Positions 20,534-27,647 of a stretch of DNA of 64,000 bases are shown here, piece after piece; positions within the stretch are counted from its first letter, which is position 1, and each line of letters opens with the position of its first letter. The notes under the pieces were generated by a model that made no database searches, had not been told where the DNA came from, and was given only the letters and a program-made list of their open reading frames with translations. Origin of the DNA: Thalassococcus halodurans (lineage in GTDB: Bacteria > Pseudomonadota > Alphaproteobacteria > Rhodobacterales > Rhodobacteraceae); assembly GCF_900108225.1 (NCBI RefSeq), contig NZ_FNUZ01000001.1, positions 868,001-932,000 of the forward strand. Reading direction: 5' to 3'. The position numbers and the translations under genes were made by a program.

Positions 20534-21922
20534 ATGGCACAATATGACGTCATCGTAATCGGCGCTGGCCCCGGTGGCTATGTGGCTGCGATCCGCTGCG
20601 CACAGCTGGGTCTGAAAACCGCTTGTGTGGAAGGCCGCGAAACGCTGGGTGGCACGTGCCTGAACGTGGGCTGTATTCCGTCCAAGGCGCTGCTGCACGC
20701 CACGCACCAGTTGCACGAGGCCGAGCATAACTTTGCCAAAATGGGCCTGAAGGGCAAATCCCCCTCTGTCGACTGGCCGCAGATGCAGGCCTACAAAACC
20801 GACGTCATCGACGGCAACACCAAGGGCATCGAGTTCCTGTTCAAAAAGAACAAGATCGACTGGCTGAAGGGCTGGGGGTCGATCCCTGCGGCGGGCAAGG
20901 TCAAGGTTGGTGACGAAGTTCACGAAGCCAAGAACATCATCGTCGCGACAGGTTCCGAAGTTGCGACCCTGCCGGGCGTCGAGATCGACGAAGAAACCGT
21001 TGTATCCTCGACCGGTGCGCTGAGCCTGAAAAAGATCCCCAAGAAGATGATCGTCATCGGTGCCGGTGTTATCGGTCTGGAAATGGGCTCGGTCTATTCC
21101 CGTCTGGGCGCAGAAGTGACCGTGATCGAATACCTCGACACGATCACACCCACCATGGACGGCGAGGTTCAGAAAACCTTCCAGCGTATCCTGAAAAAGC
21201 AGGGCCTGAACTTTATTCTGGGCGCAGCGGTCCAGGGCGTCGAAGCAATGAAAACCAAAGCCAAGGTCACCTACAAGCTGAAGAAAGACGACAGCGAACA
21301 CACCGCTGATGCAGACGTCGTTCTGGTCGCAACAGGCCGCAAACCCTACACCGACGGTCTGGGCCTTGAGGCACTGGGTGTCGAACTGACAGATCGCGGC
21401 TTTGTCAAAACAGACGGCCACTGGAAAACCAGCGTCGACGGCATCTACGCCATCGGCGACGCGATCGAAGGCCCGATGCTGGCGCACAAAGCCGAAGACG
21501 AAGGCATGGCCGCGGCAGAAGTTATCGCAGGCAAGGCCGGCCACGTGAACTATGGCGTGATCCCGTCGGTCATCTACACAAGCCCCGAGGTGTCGTCGGT
21601 TGGCAAAACCGAAGAAGAGCTGAAGAAAGAAGGCGTCGACTACAAGGTTGGCAAATTCTCGTTCATGGGCAACGGCCGTGCGAAAGCCAACTTTGCCGCC
21701 GACGGTTTCGTCAAGCTTCTGGCCGACAAGAAAACCGACCGCATCCTTGGTGCACACATCATTGGCCCGATGGCTGGCGATCTGATCCACGAAGTCTGCG
21801 TTGCCATGGAATTCGGCGCCTCGGCCGAGGATCTGGCCCTGACCTGCCACGCACACCCGACCTATTCGGAAGCGGTGCGTGAAGCGGCCCTGGCTTGCGG
21901 CGACGGCCCGATCCACTCCTGA
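20534..21922 (+). CDS. lpd: Dihydrolipoyl dehydrogenase E3
   Basis: 462 residues. FAD motif [14 protein letters not shown], redox disulfide in [17 protein letters not shown], second Rossmann motif [14 protein letters not shown], and the C-terminal interface motif [14 protein letters not shown] with the catalytic His. It reoxidises the lipoyl groups of SucB and passes electrons to NAD. AAAGGATAACC precedes the ATG. Confidence 0.97.
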   Translation: MAQYDVIVIGAGPGGYVAAIRCAQLGLKTACVEGRETLGGTCLNVGCIPSKALLHATHQLHEAEHNFAKMGLKGKSPSVDWPQMQAYKTDVIDGNTKGIEFLFKKNKIDWLKGWGSIPAAGKVKVGDEVHEAKNIIVATGSEVATLPGVEIDEETVVSSTGALSLKKIPKKMIVIGAGVIGLEMGSVYSRLGAEVTVIEYLDTITPTMDGEVQKTFQRILKKQGLNFILGAAVQGVEAMKTKAKVTYKLKKDDSEHTADADVVLVATGRKPYTDGLGLEALGVELTDRGFVKTDGHWKTSVDGIYAIGDAIEGPMLAHKAEDEGMAAAEVIAGKAGHVNYGVIPSVIYTSPEVSSVGKTEEELKKEGVDYKVGKFSFMGNGRAKANFAADGFVKLLADKKTDRILGAHIIGPMAGDLIHEVCVAMEFGASAEDLALTCHAHPTYSEAVREAALACGDGPIHS

Positions 21923-21943
21923 TCTGCTTCGTAAGGCATGAAA

Positions 21944-21974
21944 AAACCGGCCGCCCCCAAAAGGGCGGCCGGTT
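21944..21974. terminator. Bidirectional terminator between lpd and the dioxygenase gene
   Basis: AAACCGGCCGCCC pairs with GGGCGGCCGGTTT, 13 perfect pairs, with A-runs on the left and T on the right, so it can end both convergent transcripts. Confidence 0.9.
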
Positions 21975-21997
21975 TCCATTTAGCTAGGCAGGCAAGT

Positions 21998-22822
21998 TTA
22001 AGTTTTGCTAGGTACGAAAACCCCTGCAGAATTCGTGCCATCTTGCGGACCAGCACCAGAAGGCCCACCCGGAGGCGGGCCACCAGCGCCGCCCGGCATG
22101 CTTGCAGGCACAGACACCGCATCGGAAGCAACGCCGACAACCAGCGCAGCATCATAGTATTCCGGCTGCTCACGCACCGCAGCATAGGCCCCTGAACCGG
22201 CCTCGGACGCGATCCAGTCATTGCTGTTGGTCGTGTCCCGTTTGGCTTCGCGGTTGTTATAGGGCGTGACGGACTGGAACAGGTATTCCGACAGCGCGTC
22301 GGGAAAGAAAATCTGACTTGTCAGAAGCGTCTTTTCATCCAGATACACCTTGTAATGGATGTGCGTCGTCCGCCCCCGATACCAACCCGGATAGATCGTC
22401 TGGAACGTCACGGTGCCATCCGCCTTGGTCATCTGCGTGCCACGCAGGAACACCTGATCGGATGTGTCCAACACACCATCACTGCCCTGATTGGCATAAC
22501 CGGAATAGTTGCCTTCCGCGTCGCAATGCCAGACATCGACGCGCGCGTTTTCGATCGGTTGGCAATCTGCCGTCACCACCTGCATCTGCAACCGCATCGG
22601 AATGCCCTGACGGTCTTCCGTAATGTCCGCACGCACCAGATTTTCGTCCAGATAATACGGACCTTCAGTGACCTCTGGCATGACCATGCACACATTGGGC
22701 GTGATCAACCCGATGGCCTGTGCCTGGGCACGGGCGGATGACGGGAAAGCACCAATACCAAGCGATGCGATCGGCGATGCGGCCAAGGCTCCAAGCACGT
22801 GGCGGCGGTTTACTAGGGACAC
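21998..22822 (-). CDS. Exported intradiol ring-cleavage dioxygenase-like protein
   Basis: 274 residues from a GTG at 22822 that follows CAGGAG. A twin-arginine signal NRRHVLGALAAS is at the N-terminus, ending near SARAQ, so it should be exported folded. The iron site is visible: EGPYYLDENLVRADI gives the first Tyr, and YPGWYRGRTTHIHYKV gives the second Tyr and the two His. The C-terminus has a Gly/Pro-rich tail (PGGAGGPPPGGPSGAGP) after the catalytic domain. The family includes protocatechuate and catechol dioxygenases; the substrate of exported members is unknown. Divergent from the RT gene. Confidence 0.85.
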   Translation of the reverse strand: MSLVNRRHVLGALAASPIASLGIGAFPSSARAQAQAIGLITPNVCMVMPEVTEGPYYLDENLVRADITEDRQGIPMRLQMQVVTADCQPIENARVDVWHCDAEGNYSGYANQGSDGVLDTSDQVFLRGTQMTKADGTVTFQTIYPGWYRGRTTHIHYKVYLDEKTLLTSQIFFPDALSEYLFQSVTPYNNREAKRDTTNSNDWIASEAGSGAYAAVREQPEYYDAALVVGVASDAVSVPASMPGGAGGPPPGGPSGAGPQDGTNSAGVFVPSKT

Positions 22823-23012
22823 GACGATAGCTCCTGTTTGCTGTCTGTCTTTAACAAACGTGCAACAGCAAACGTTCCGTCGGGAAAATGGGAAAAAAAT
22901 TAAGCACGCGCCAGAATACCCCATTTGCACAAATACACCTGCGCAAAGCTCATATACCCGTAATAAGAGAAACAACTTGGCTGCGCCCACAACCTCAAGC
23001 ATATTTTCCGAA

Positions 23013-23169
23013 GCAGCGGCGGTTTTTGGATACCCTTCGCATCTACGCAAAGGGACGGGCGGGGCATCCCCGTCTATTAGACTGACCTTAGCAAACACGG
23101 CACAACCGCATCTGGGCGTTGCCCAGTATGGGTGGTGCAAAACCGAGACAGGCAAAAACCGTTCGTTGC
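23013..23169 (+). ncRNA. Candidate retron msr-msd RNA
   Basis: The 363-base gap before the RT folds as a closed RNA. Bases 23013-23028 (GCAGCGGCGGTTTTTG) pair with 23153-23169 (CAAAAACCG, then TTCGTTGC): 16 pairs, two of them G-U, with one bulged T, like the a1/a2 helix of retrons. Inside are a CCCTTCGC/GCAAAGGG hairpin (23033-23054), a GGCGGGG-CAT-CCCCGTC hairpin (23058-23074) and a long hairpin at 23100-23138 (GCAC, ACC, CAT, CTGGGC, loop GTT, and the complement) with single bulges. It ends 16 bases before the RT start. The branching G cannot be named with certainty; G23028/23029 is possible. Order and size (157 nt) fit msr then msd. Confidence 0.6.
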
Positions 23170-23185
23170 GCCCGATTTAAACGTT

Positions 23186-24478
23186 ATGAATAGAAACGAA
23201 GTATCACTCAATCTGGCCCGCAGCATCACCCGCGGTGAATGGTCGAAAGAGTTCATAAATTCCAATCTCTTAAGGCGCCTTCCGTCCACCGTTCACAAGC
23301 TCGTTCCAGCCATTTCAGAGGATCTTGTTACAGAACTCTCCGCCAGATATGCGCCAACCGAAAAATACGTTGCAGAACATCTGTTATATGACCGGAATTT
23401 CGAACGCATTTACCGCTATTGCGCCCGTAAAGGGATATGGCCAACTCCGGATTTAAGCCCACCCGTCATGGCCCCAATTCCGGCTTTTCAGAAAATAGAT
23501 TTGCCACAGATTCCCACATTATCCGCATTGGCCGAATTTCTATTCCTGACACCGGAACAGCTTGAATACCTCGCGGACCGAAATGGCCGGCACGAAGAGC
23601 ATGGCGATATGGCCGTTAACCATTATCACTATGTTTTGAAGCCAAAACGGACGTCAGGCCATCGGCTGATAGAAGCCCCCAAAGAGCGTCTGAAAGCCAT
23701 CCAACGGCACATCCTGCGCAGCATTCTGGACAAACTTCCGACACATCCCGACACCTTCGGCTTTGTCAGGTCGCGCAACTGCCTTCAGGGCGCAAACCGA
23801 CACGCTGGCGAACAGGTGGTCCTGCGTTTCGATCTGAAAAACTTCTTCCCCTCGATCAGCGCTGGCAGAATTTTCGGGCTGTTCAGATGTCTGGGATATC
23901 CCCACAATGTGGCTGTGGACCTGACCGCGCTCTCAACCACCAAAACCCCGGCCCGCGTGCTCGAGCGGCTCTTTTATCCGGACCGTGGCCTCTACAAAAC
24001 AACACATCTGCCCCAGGGCGCGCCCCTGTCCCCCGCCCTCGCCAACCACGCAGCCTTCGGTCTGGATCGCAGACTTGCAGGATTGGCGAAAAGGCTGGAT
24101 GCCAACTATAGCCGCTATGCGGACGACCTGACCGTCTCGGGCGACCACACAATCACATCCAATCTGCTGCGCCTTGTCCCGCAGATCATCAAAGACGAAG
24201 GCTTTGCCCTGAACACATCCAAAACCCGTGTCCTGCCGCAAACCACCCGCCAAACCGTGACTGGCATCGTCGTAAACGACCACCTGAATATCGACCGCAA
24301 AACGTTCGATCACCTCAAAGCCGTCATTCACGCCTTCCAAAAGGAAGGCGACCATCGTCTGTCCGACCCCGCCTTCCGCGCCTCCCTCGAAGGAAAAATC
24401 GCGTGGGTAGAGGCGATCAATCCCTCCCGCGGACAAAAGCTCTGGCGATTGTTGGACAATGCCGAAAAGCCATCCTAA
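23186..24478 (+). CDS. Retron-type reverse transcriptase with N-terminal extension
   Basis: 430 residues. RT motifs in order: catalytic DLKNFFPSI (Asp216), LPQGAPLSPALANH (275-288), YSRYADDL with YADD at 311-314, and the retron-type VTGIVVN (358-364). The retron NAxxH motif appears as GANRH (202-206), so its first residue is changed. The RT core starts near LPQIPTLSALAEFL (106); residues 1-105 are an extra helical region absent from the usual 300-350-residue retron RTs. No clear ribosome site precedes 23186, and an ATG at 23132 would overlap the leader RNA. GC rises from about 43% at the 5' end to over 60% in the catalytic part. No separate effector is adjacent, so the extension is a candidate. 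Confidence 0.88.
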   Translation: MNRNEVSLNLARSITRGEWSKEFINSNLLRRLPSTVHKLVPAISEDLVTELSARYAPTEKYVAEHLLYDRNFERIYRYCARKGIWPTPDLSPPVMAPIPAFQKIDLPQIPTLSALAEFLFLTPEQLEYLADRNGRHEEHGDMAVNHYHYVLKPKRTSGHRLIEAPKERLKAIQRHILRSILDKLPTHPDTFGFVRSRNCLQGANRHAGEQVVLRFDLKNFFPSISAGRIFGLFRCLGYPHNVAVDLTALSTTKTPARVLERLFYPDRGLYKTTHLPQGAPLSPALANHAAFGLDRRLAGLAKRLDANYSRYADDLTVSGDHTITSNLLRLVPQIIKDEGFALNTSKTRVLPQTTRQTVTGIVVNDHLNIDRKTFDHLKAVIHAFQKEGDHRLSDPAFRASLEGKIAWVEAINPSRGQKLWRLLDNAEKPS

Positions 24479-24484
24479 GGCCGC

Positions 24485-25627
24485 TCAGCCCAGATGATCC
24501 ACTTTTTCCAAATGCTGCGCCAAGCCTGACACCGCCTCGATCCAGTCTGCGACCTGCTCTGGTGCCTCGGGCGCGGCGTGGACGCCTGCGGCGAACCGAC
24601 CGTCCAACACGTCACGCACTGCCATTGCCACCGGCATCGACACCAGTCGGGCCATCGCCGATCCGCGTTCGTCGCCCCATGCGTCCATGACATAGGTCTG
24701 GTGCCATGTGGTTGTGTCGCCCTCTTTCGCTTCCAGCGACACGCACATCACAACCCGATCCGGTTCACCGTCATCATATGCGTGATCATTCCAAAGCTGC
24801 TCCGACATCTCGCGCAGGCGCGCTTCACCTTCTGGGCCGGACAGCGTTTCAATCTCGTCGAACAGGGGCTTCCACGCATCCGCCCAGCCATCCAGTCGCA
24901 GCGTACCGCGAACGAAATCCCTGATGGTCCAAGCCGGATCAAAGTTATAGGCCGCAATGAACGGCAGGCTGTCGCGGTTCGGGTAGACTTCGAACTCCTC
25001 TGCCTCTGGCAACGGCGCCTCGTAGCGGGACAGGGCATTCCATGGGCGGTCGACGTTCCATTCCTCGAACGCCTTGATCGACTTGGACGGCGATTTCAGC
25101 GCACGCAGCACGCCAAGGGGCGACCAACTGAATTTATAGCGGAAATCGTTGGCAACCTTCGGCACCCCACCGCAATAGGACGTAAAGCTGAGCGACGTTT
25201 CGTCGTTGTGTACCCCTGACGCGCGATAGGCCGCGACCAGATCGTGGGCAAACAAGTGGTCGATACCCGGATCAAGGCCGACCTCGTTTACCAACGACAA
25301 CCCCAGTTCCTTGGCCTTGCCGTCCAACGCCTGCATCTCGGGCGAGATGTAGGAGGACGACACGAAATGCGCGCCCTTTGACAGCGCCAGTTCGGCCAAG
25401 GGCACATGCATATCTGCAGGAAGCATCGACACGATGACATCACCTGCGTTCAGCTCAGCAGTCAGCGCCTCGACTGTAAACGCAGCGATACGGTCGGTCA
25501 GGTCGCCCACGGCCTCTTGGGCCTTGGGCACGGTTCTGTTCCAGACCATCACGTCTTGGCCGTCTTCGATCAGCTTCCGCAAACCGGGGATCGCCGACAG
25601 GCCGGTTCCGCACCAATGAATAGTCAT
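24485..25627 (-). CDS. Saccharopine dehydrogenase-like protein (LYS9 type)
   Basis: 380 residues. N-terminal NAD(P) Rossmann domain beginning MTIHWCGTGLSAIPGLRKLI, then VNEVGLDPGIDHLFAHDL, a hallmark of saccharopine reductase / glutamate-forming saccharopine dehydrogenases. It overlaps the upstream LYS1-like gene by ATGA. Together they could interconvert lysine plus 2-oxoglutarate, saccharopine, and aminoadipate semialdehyde plus glutamate; in this setting lysine breakdown is more likely than synthesis because dapB is also present. Carboxynorspermidine-type activity remains possible. Confidence 0.78.
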   Translation of the reverse strand: MTIHWCGTGLSAIPGLRKLIEDGQDVMVWNRTVPKAQEAVGDLTDRIAAFTVEALTAELNAGDVIVSMLPADMHVPLAELALSKGAHFVSSSYISPEMQALDGKAKELGLSLVNEVGLDPGIDHLFAHDLVAAYRASGVHNDETSLSFTSYCGGVPKVANDFRYKFSWSPLGVLRALKSPSKSIKAFEEWNVDRPWNALSRYEAPLPEAEEFEVYPNRDSLPFIAAYNFDPAWTIRDFVRGTLRLDGWADAWKPLFDEIETLSGPEGEARLREMSEQLWNDHAYDDGEPDRVVMCVSLEAKEGDTTTWHQTYVMDAWGDERGSAMARLVSMPVAMAVRDVLDGRFAAGVHAAPEAPEQVADWIEAVSGLAQHLEKVDHLG

Positions 25628-26685
25628 GCTGTCACCTTTCCGATGTGGTCTTCAAACAGGTCTTTCGCGCGCGCCCAGACACCTTGGTCCAGTCGGTCGA
25701 GTGTGGACAGATGCGGCAGCAACTGACCTGCGAAATCATCCGAGCTTTCGGCAGGCAGCAGCGACGGCAGGTTGTCGATGGCAGTCACATACAGAACCGG
25801 ATCATCGCAAACGCGCAGCGCGGGTTCAGCCCAGCTTGTGGTGCGGTCATAGACCTTGATCGGGCTGAAATCGCTGTCGGGATCACAGGCGATATCGCCG
25901 ATGACCGACAGTTTGCGATCAGCTGTCAGGGAGTCCGCAGGTACAAACACCGGTGTTCCGGGACGCGCCAAAATACAGTTCAGGAACAGGTCATGCTGCA
26001 GGATTTCGGGGAACGGCCCGCCGCTGGCAGTTTCGGCCATGTCCCAACGGGTCACATCCACGCCCATCGCCGCACACAGATCAGACGCCCCTGTCCCCAC
26101 ACGGCCCAGCGCGCCGATGACAATTGCGTTTGGGCGATCAGAGCCACAGGCATCCAGGCGCGCAGACAGGTCCGCCCGCAAGGCATCAGAGGACGCATAA
26201 GTGCTAACAGGTCCCGCAATCCCGCCCTGTTTTTGCGCAGCCCAGCACATCAGCGAAACAGCCGCCCCCGCATAACCTGCCCAATAGCCAAATGCAGCGA
26301 CACGCCGCCCGTCGGGGTCTGTCAGGTATTCCAGATCATAAAGCGTGCCGCCGCCTGCCTTGAACCGCTTCAACAGACGCTGACCGGCGGGTTGGCCCTT
26401 GTAGGCGTGACCGAACAGGATGTGCCGGTGACGCAGGGGCGTGTCCTCTTCAGGCAGTTCTTTCAGACCGAAGATGATCGCATCCTCGGGCGCGTCGGGC
26501 CAAGATGCCTCTGGCACGATGGTCGCACCGGCATCGCGATAGCCGTCAATCGGAATGGCGCGCTGGCTGCCTTCTTCGACCGTAAGGGTAAAGCCCTTAT
26601 CAATCAGGCTTTTCGCGCCTTCCGGCGTCAGGCCAACACGTTCTTCATTCGGGCGGGTTTCGGCGCGCAGCCAGAGATGCGTCAT
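25624..26685 (-). CDS. Saccharopine dehydrogenase, lysine-forming type (LYS1-like)
   Basis: 353 residues from the ATG at 26685 with GAAAGGAT upstream. The N-terminus MTHLWLRAETRPNEERVGLT is that of the alanine-dehydrogenase/LYS1 superfamily, with Lys and His of the active site in FGLKELPEED and ILFGHAYKGQ. The Rossmann motif is VIGALGRVGTGASDLC. Reads into the LYS9-like gene with a 4-base overlap, so both halves of the saccharopine pathway are co-translated. Confidence 0.8.
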   Translation of the reverse strand: MTHLWLRAETRPNEERVGLTPEGAKSLIDKGFTLTVEEGSQRAIPIDGYRDAGATIVPEASWPDAPEDAIIFGLKELPEEDTPLRHRHILFGHAYKGQPAGQRLLKRFKAGGGTLYDLEYLTDPDGRRVAAFGYWAGYAGAAVSLMCWAAQKQGGIAGPVSTYASSDALRADLSARLDACGSDRPNAIVIGALGRVGTGASDLCAAMGVDVTRWDMAETASGGPFPEILQHDLFLNCILARPGTPVFVPADSLTADRKLSVIGDIACDPDSDFSPIKVYDRTTSWAEPALRVCDDPVLYVTAIDNLPSLLPAESSDDFAGQLLPHLSTLDRLDQGVWARAKDLFEDHIGKVTA

Positions 26686-26737
26686 CGCAGCGATCCTTTC
26701 GGTCTTTTGCGGGACGCTAACGCGGTTCGCCCTGGGC

Positions 26738-27397
26738 TTAAAGATGTGTTCTGGACAGTCTTCGTTCGGGGCTGTCCAGATGCGGACATGCATTGAACTG
26801 AACCGGTGCCAGCGCCGACGGGAATTTCTGCAGACGGTGCACCGACGTGTTTTCAATAGACAGACACAGATGGGCCATTGCCTCAAGATCCAGACGCATC
26901 GTGACCATCATTGCCATGCCGATCAGCCCGCCTGAAGTCACGACCAGCGCGGGTCCTTCGCCTTCGGAAATCTCGGCCAATGCATCCTGCGTGCGATTGC
27001 GGAAATCATCAAAACTTTCCGGCGCACCTTCGATTTTGCCATCCCGCCAATGGGCGAACATTTTCGGCAGGTGACGCACGAATTCTTCCCGCTCACCCGG
27101 CAGGGGCACATTGTGCTGTTCTTCGAAAAGCGTGGCGAGGGTAAAGTATTCAACCTCGTTCAGGCGTTCATCGACGACCGGTTCGCTGGTAAATTCCATA
27201 TCCATCGCCTGCAGCGTCTGACGGTGCCGCAGCAGCGTGCCGGAATAGGCGCGGGCATAACGTTCGTTGGAATTGCGGAAGTAACCGCCAAGCCATGCCG
27301 CCTGCTGATGCCCAAGATCGCTCAGCCGGTCATAGCTGGCTTCGTCACGCGCAGTCGTGTTTGCCTGACCGTGGCGGACAAGGGTGATCTGGGACAT
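26738..27397 (-). CDS. Histidine phosphatase family protein
   Basis: 219 residues. The phosphate-accepting motif is LVRHGQANT near the N-terminus, and VVTSGGLIGM takes the place of the usual second catalytic His segment: the expected His of 'xxSHG' is replaced by Ser-Gly-Gly here. AGGAGC precedes the ATG at 27397. Substrate unknown. It is upstream of, and possibly co-transcribed with, the saccharopine genes (52-base gap). Confidence 0.78.
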   Translation of the reverse strand: MSQITLVRHGQANTTARDEASYDRLSDLGHQQAAWLGGYFRNSNERYARAYSGTLLRHRQTLQAMDMEFTSEPVVDERLNEVEYFTLATLFEEQHNVPLPGEREEFVRHLPKMFAHWRDGKIEGAPESFDDFRNRTQDALAEISEGEGPALVVTSGGLIGMAMMVTMRLDLEAMAHLCLSIENTSVHRLQKFPSALAPVQFNACPHLDSPERRLSRTHL

Positions 27398-27647
27398 GGG
27401 CCTGCTCCTGTTTTGCGGATTGGGTAGCCGCTGGACTGACGGATGAAAAGTGAAATTGCGGTGACGCCGCGCCACGCACCCGTTTTCCACACCCCACCCC
27501 GATACGCACCCCAACCGCCCCATTTCTTGCGTTTTGACGCCTATAGGAAACACCGACGCCGTGTTTTCTAGTCAAGGAGTCGGAATTGCGCCTGAATACG
27601 AAGGCATGCGATTGTATTTCTAGCCCGAGATTTAGGGAGGCATTGCC

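Noticed and set aside
23088-23092. TTAGC as the retron branching-G site
   Set aside because: The sequence before it has no complement near the RT start, so it does not end an a1 arm as the branch site should.
22668-23180. Open frames across the RT leader
   Set aside because: No ribosome site, overlap with the dioxygenase gene or the folded RNA, and no recognisable protein; the region is better explained as leader RNA.
22871-23185. AACGTT/TCGGG (22871-22884) and CCCGA/AACGTT (23171-23185) as the retron end helix
   Set aside because: AACGTT is self-complementary, so its recurrence is weak evidence, and the enclosed span of 315 bases is large. The 16-pair helix at 23013-23028/23153-23169 is better supported.
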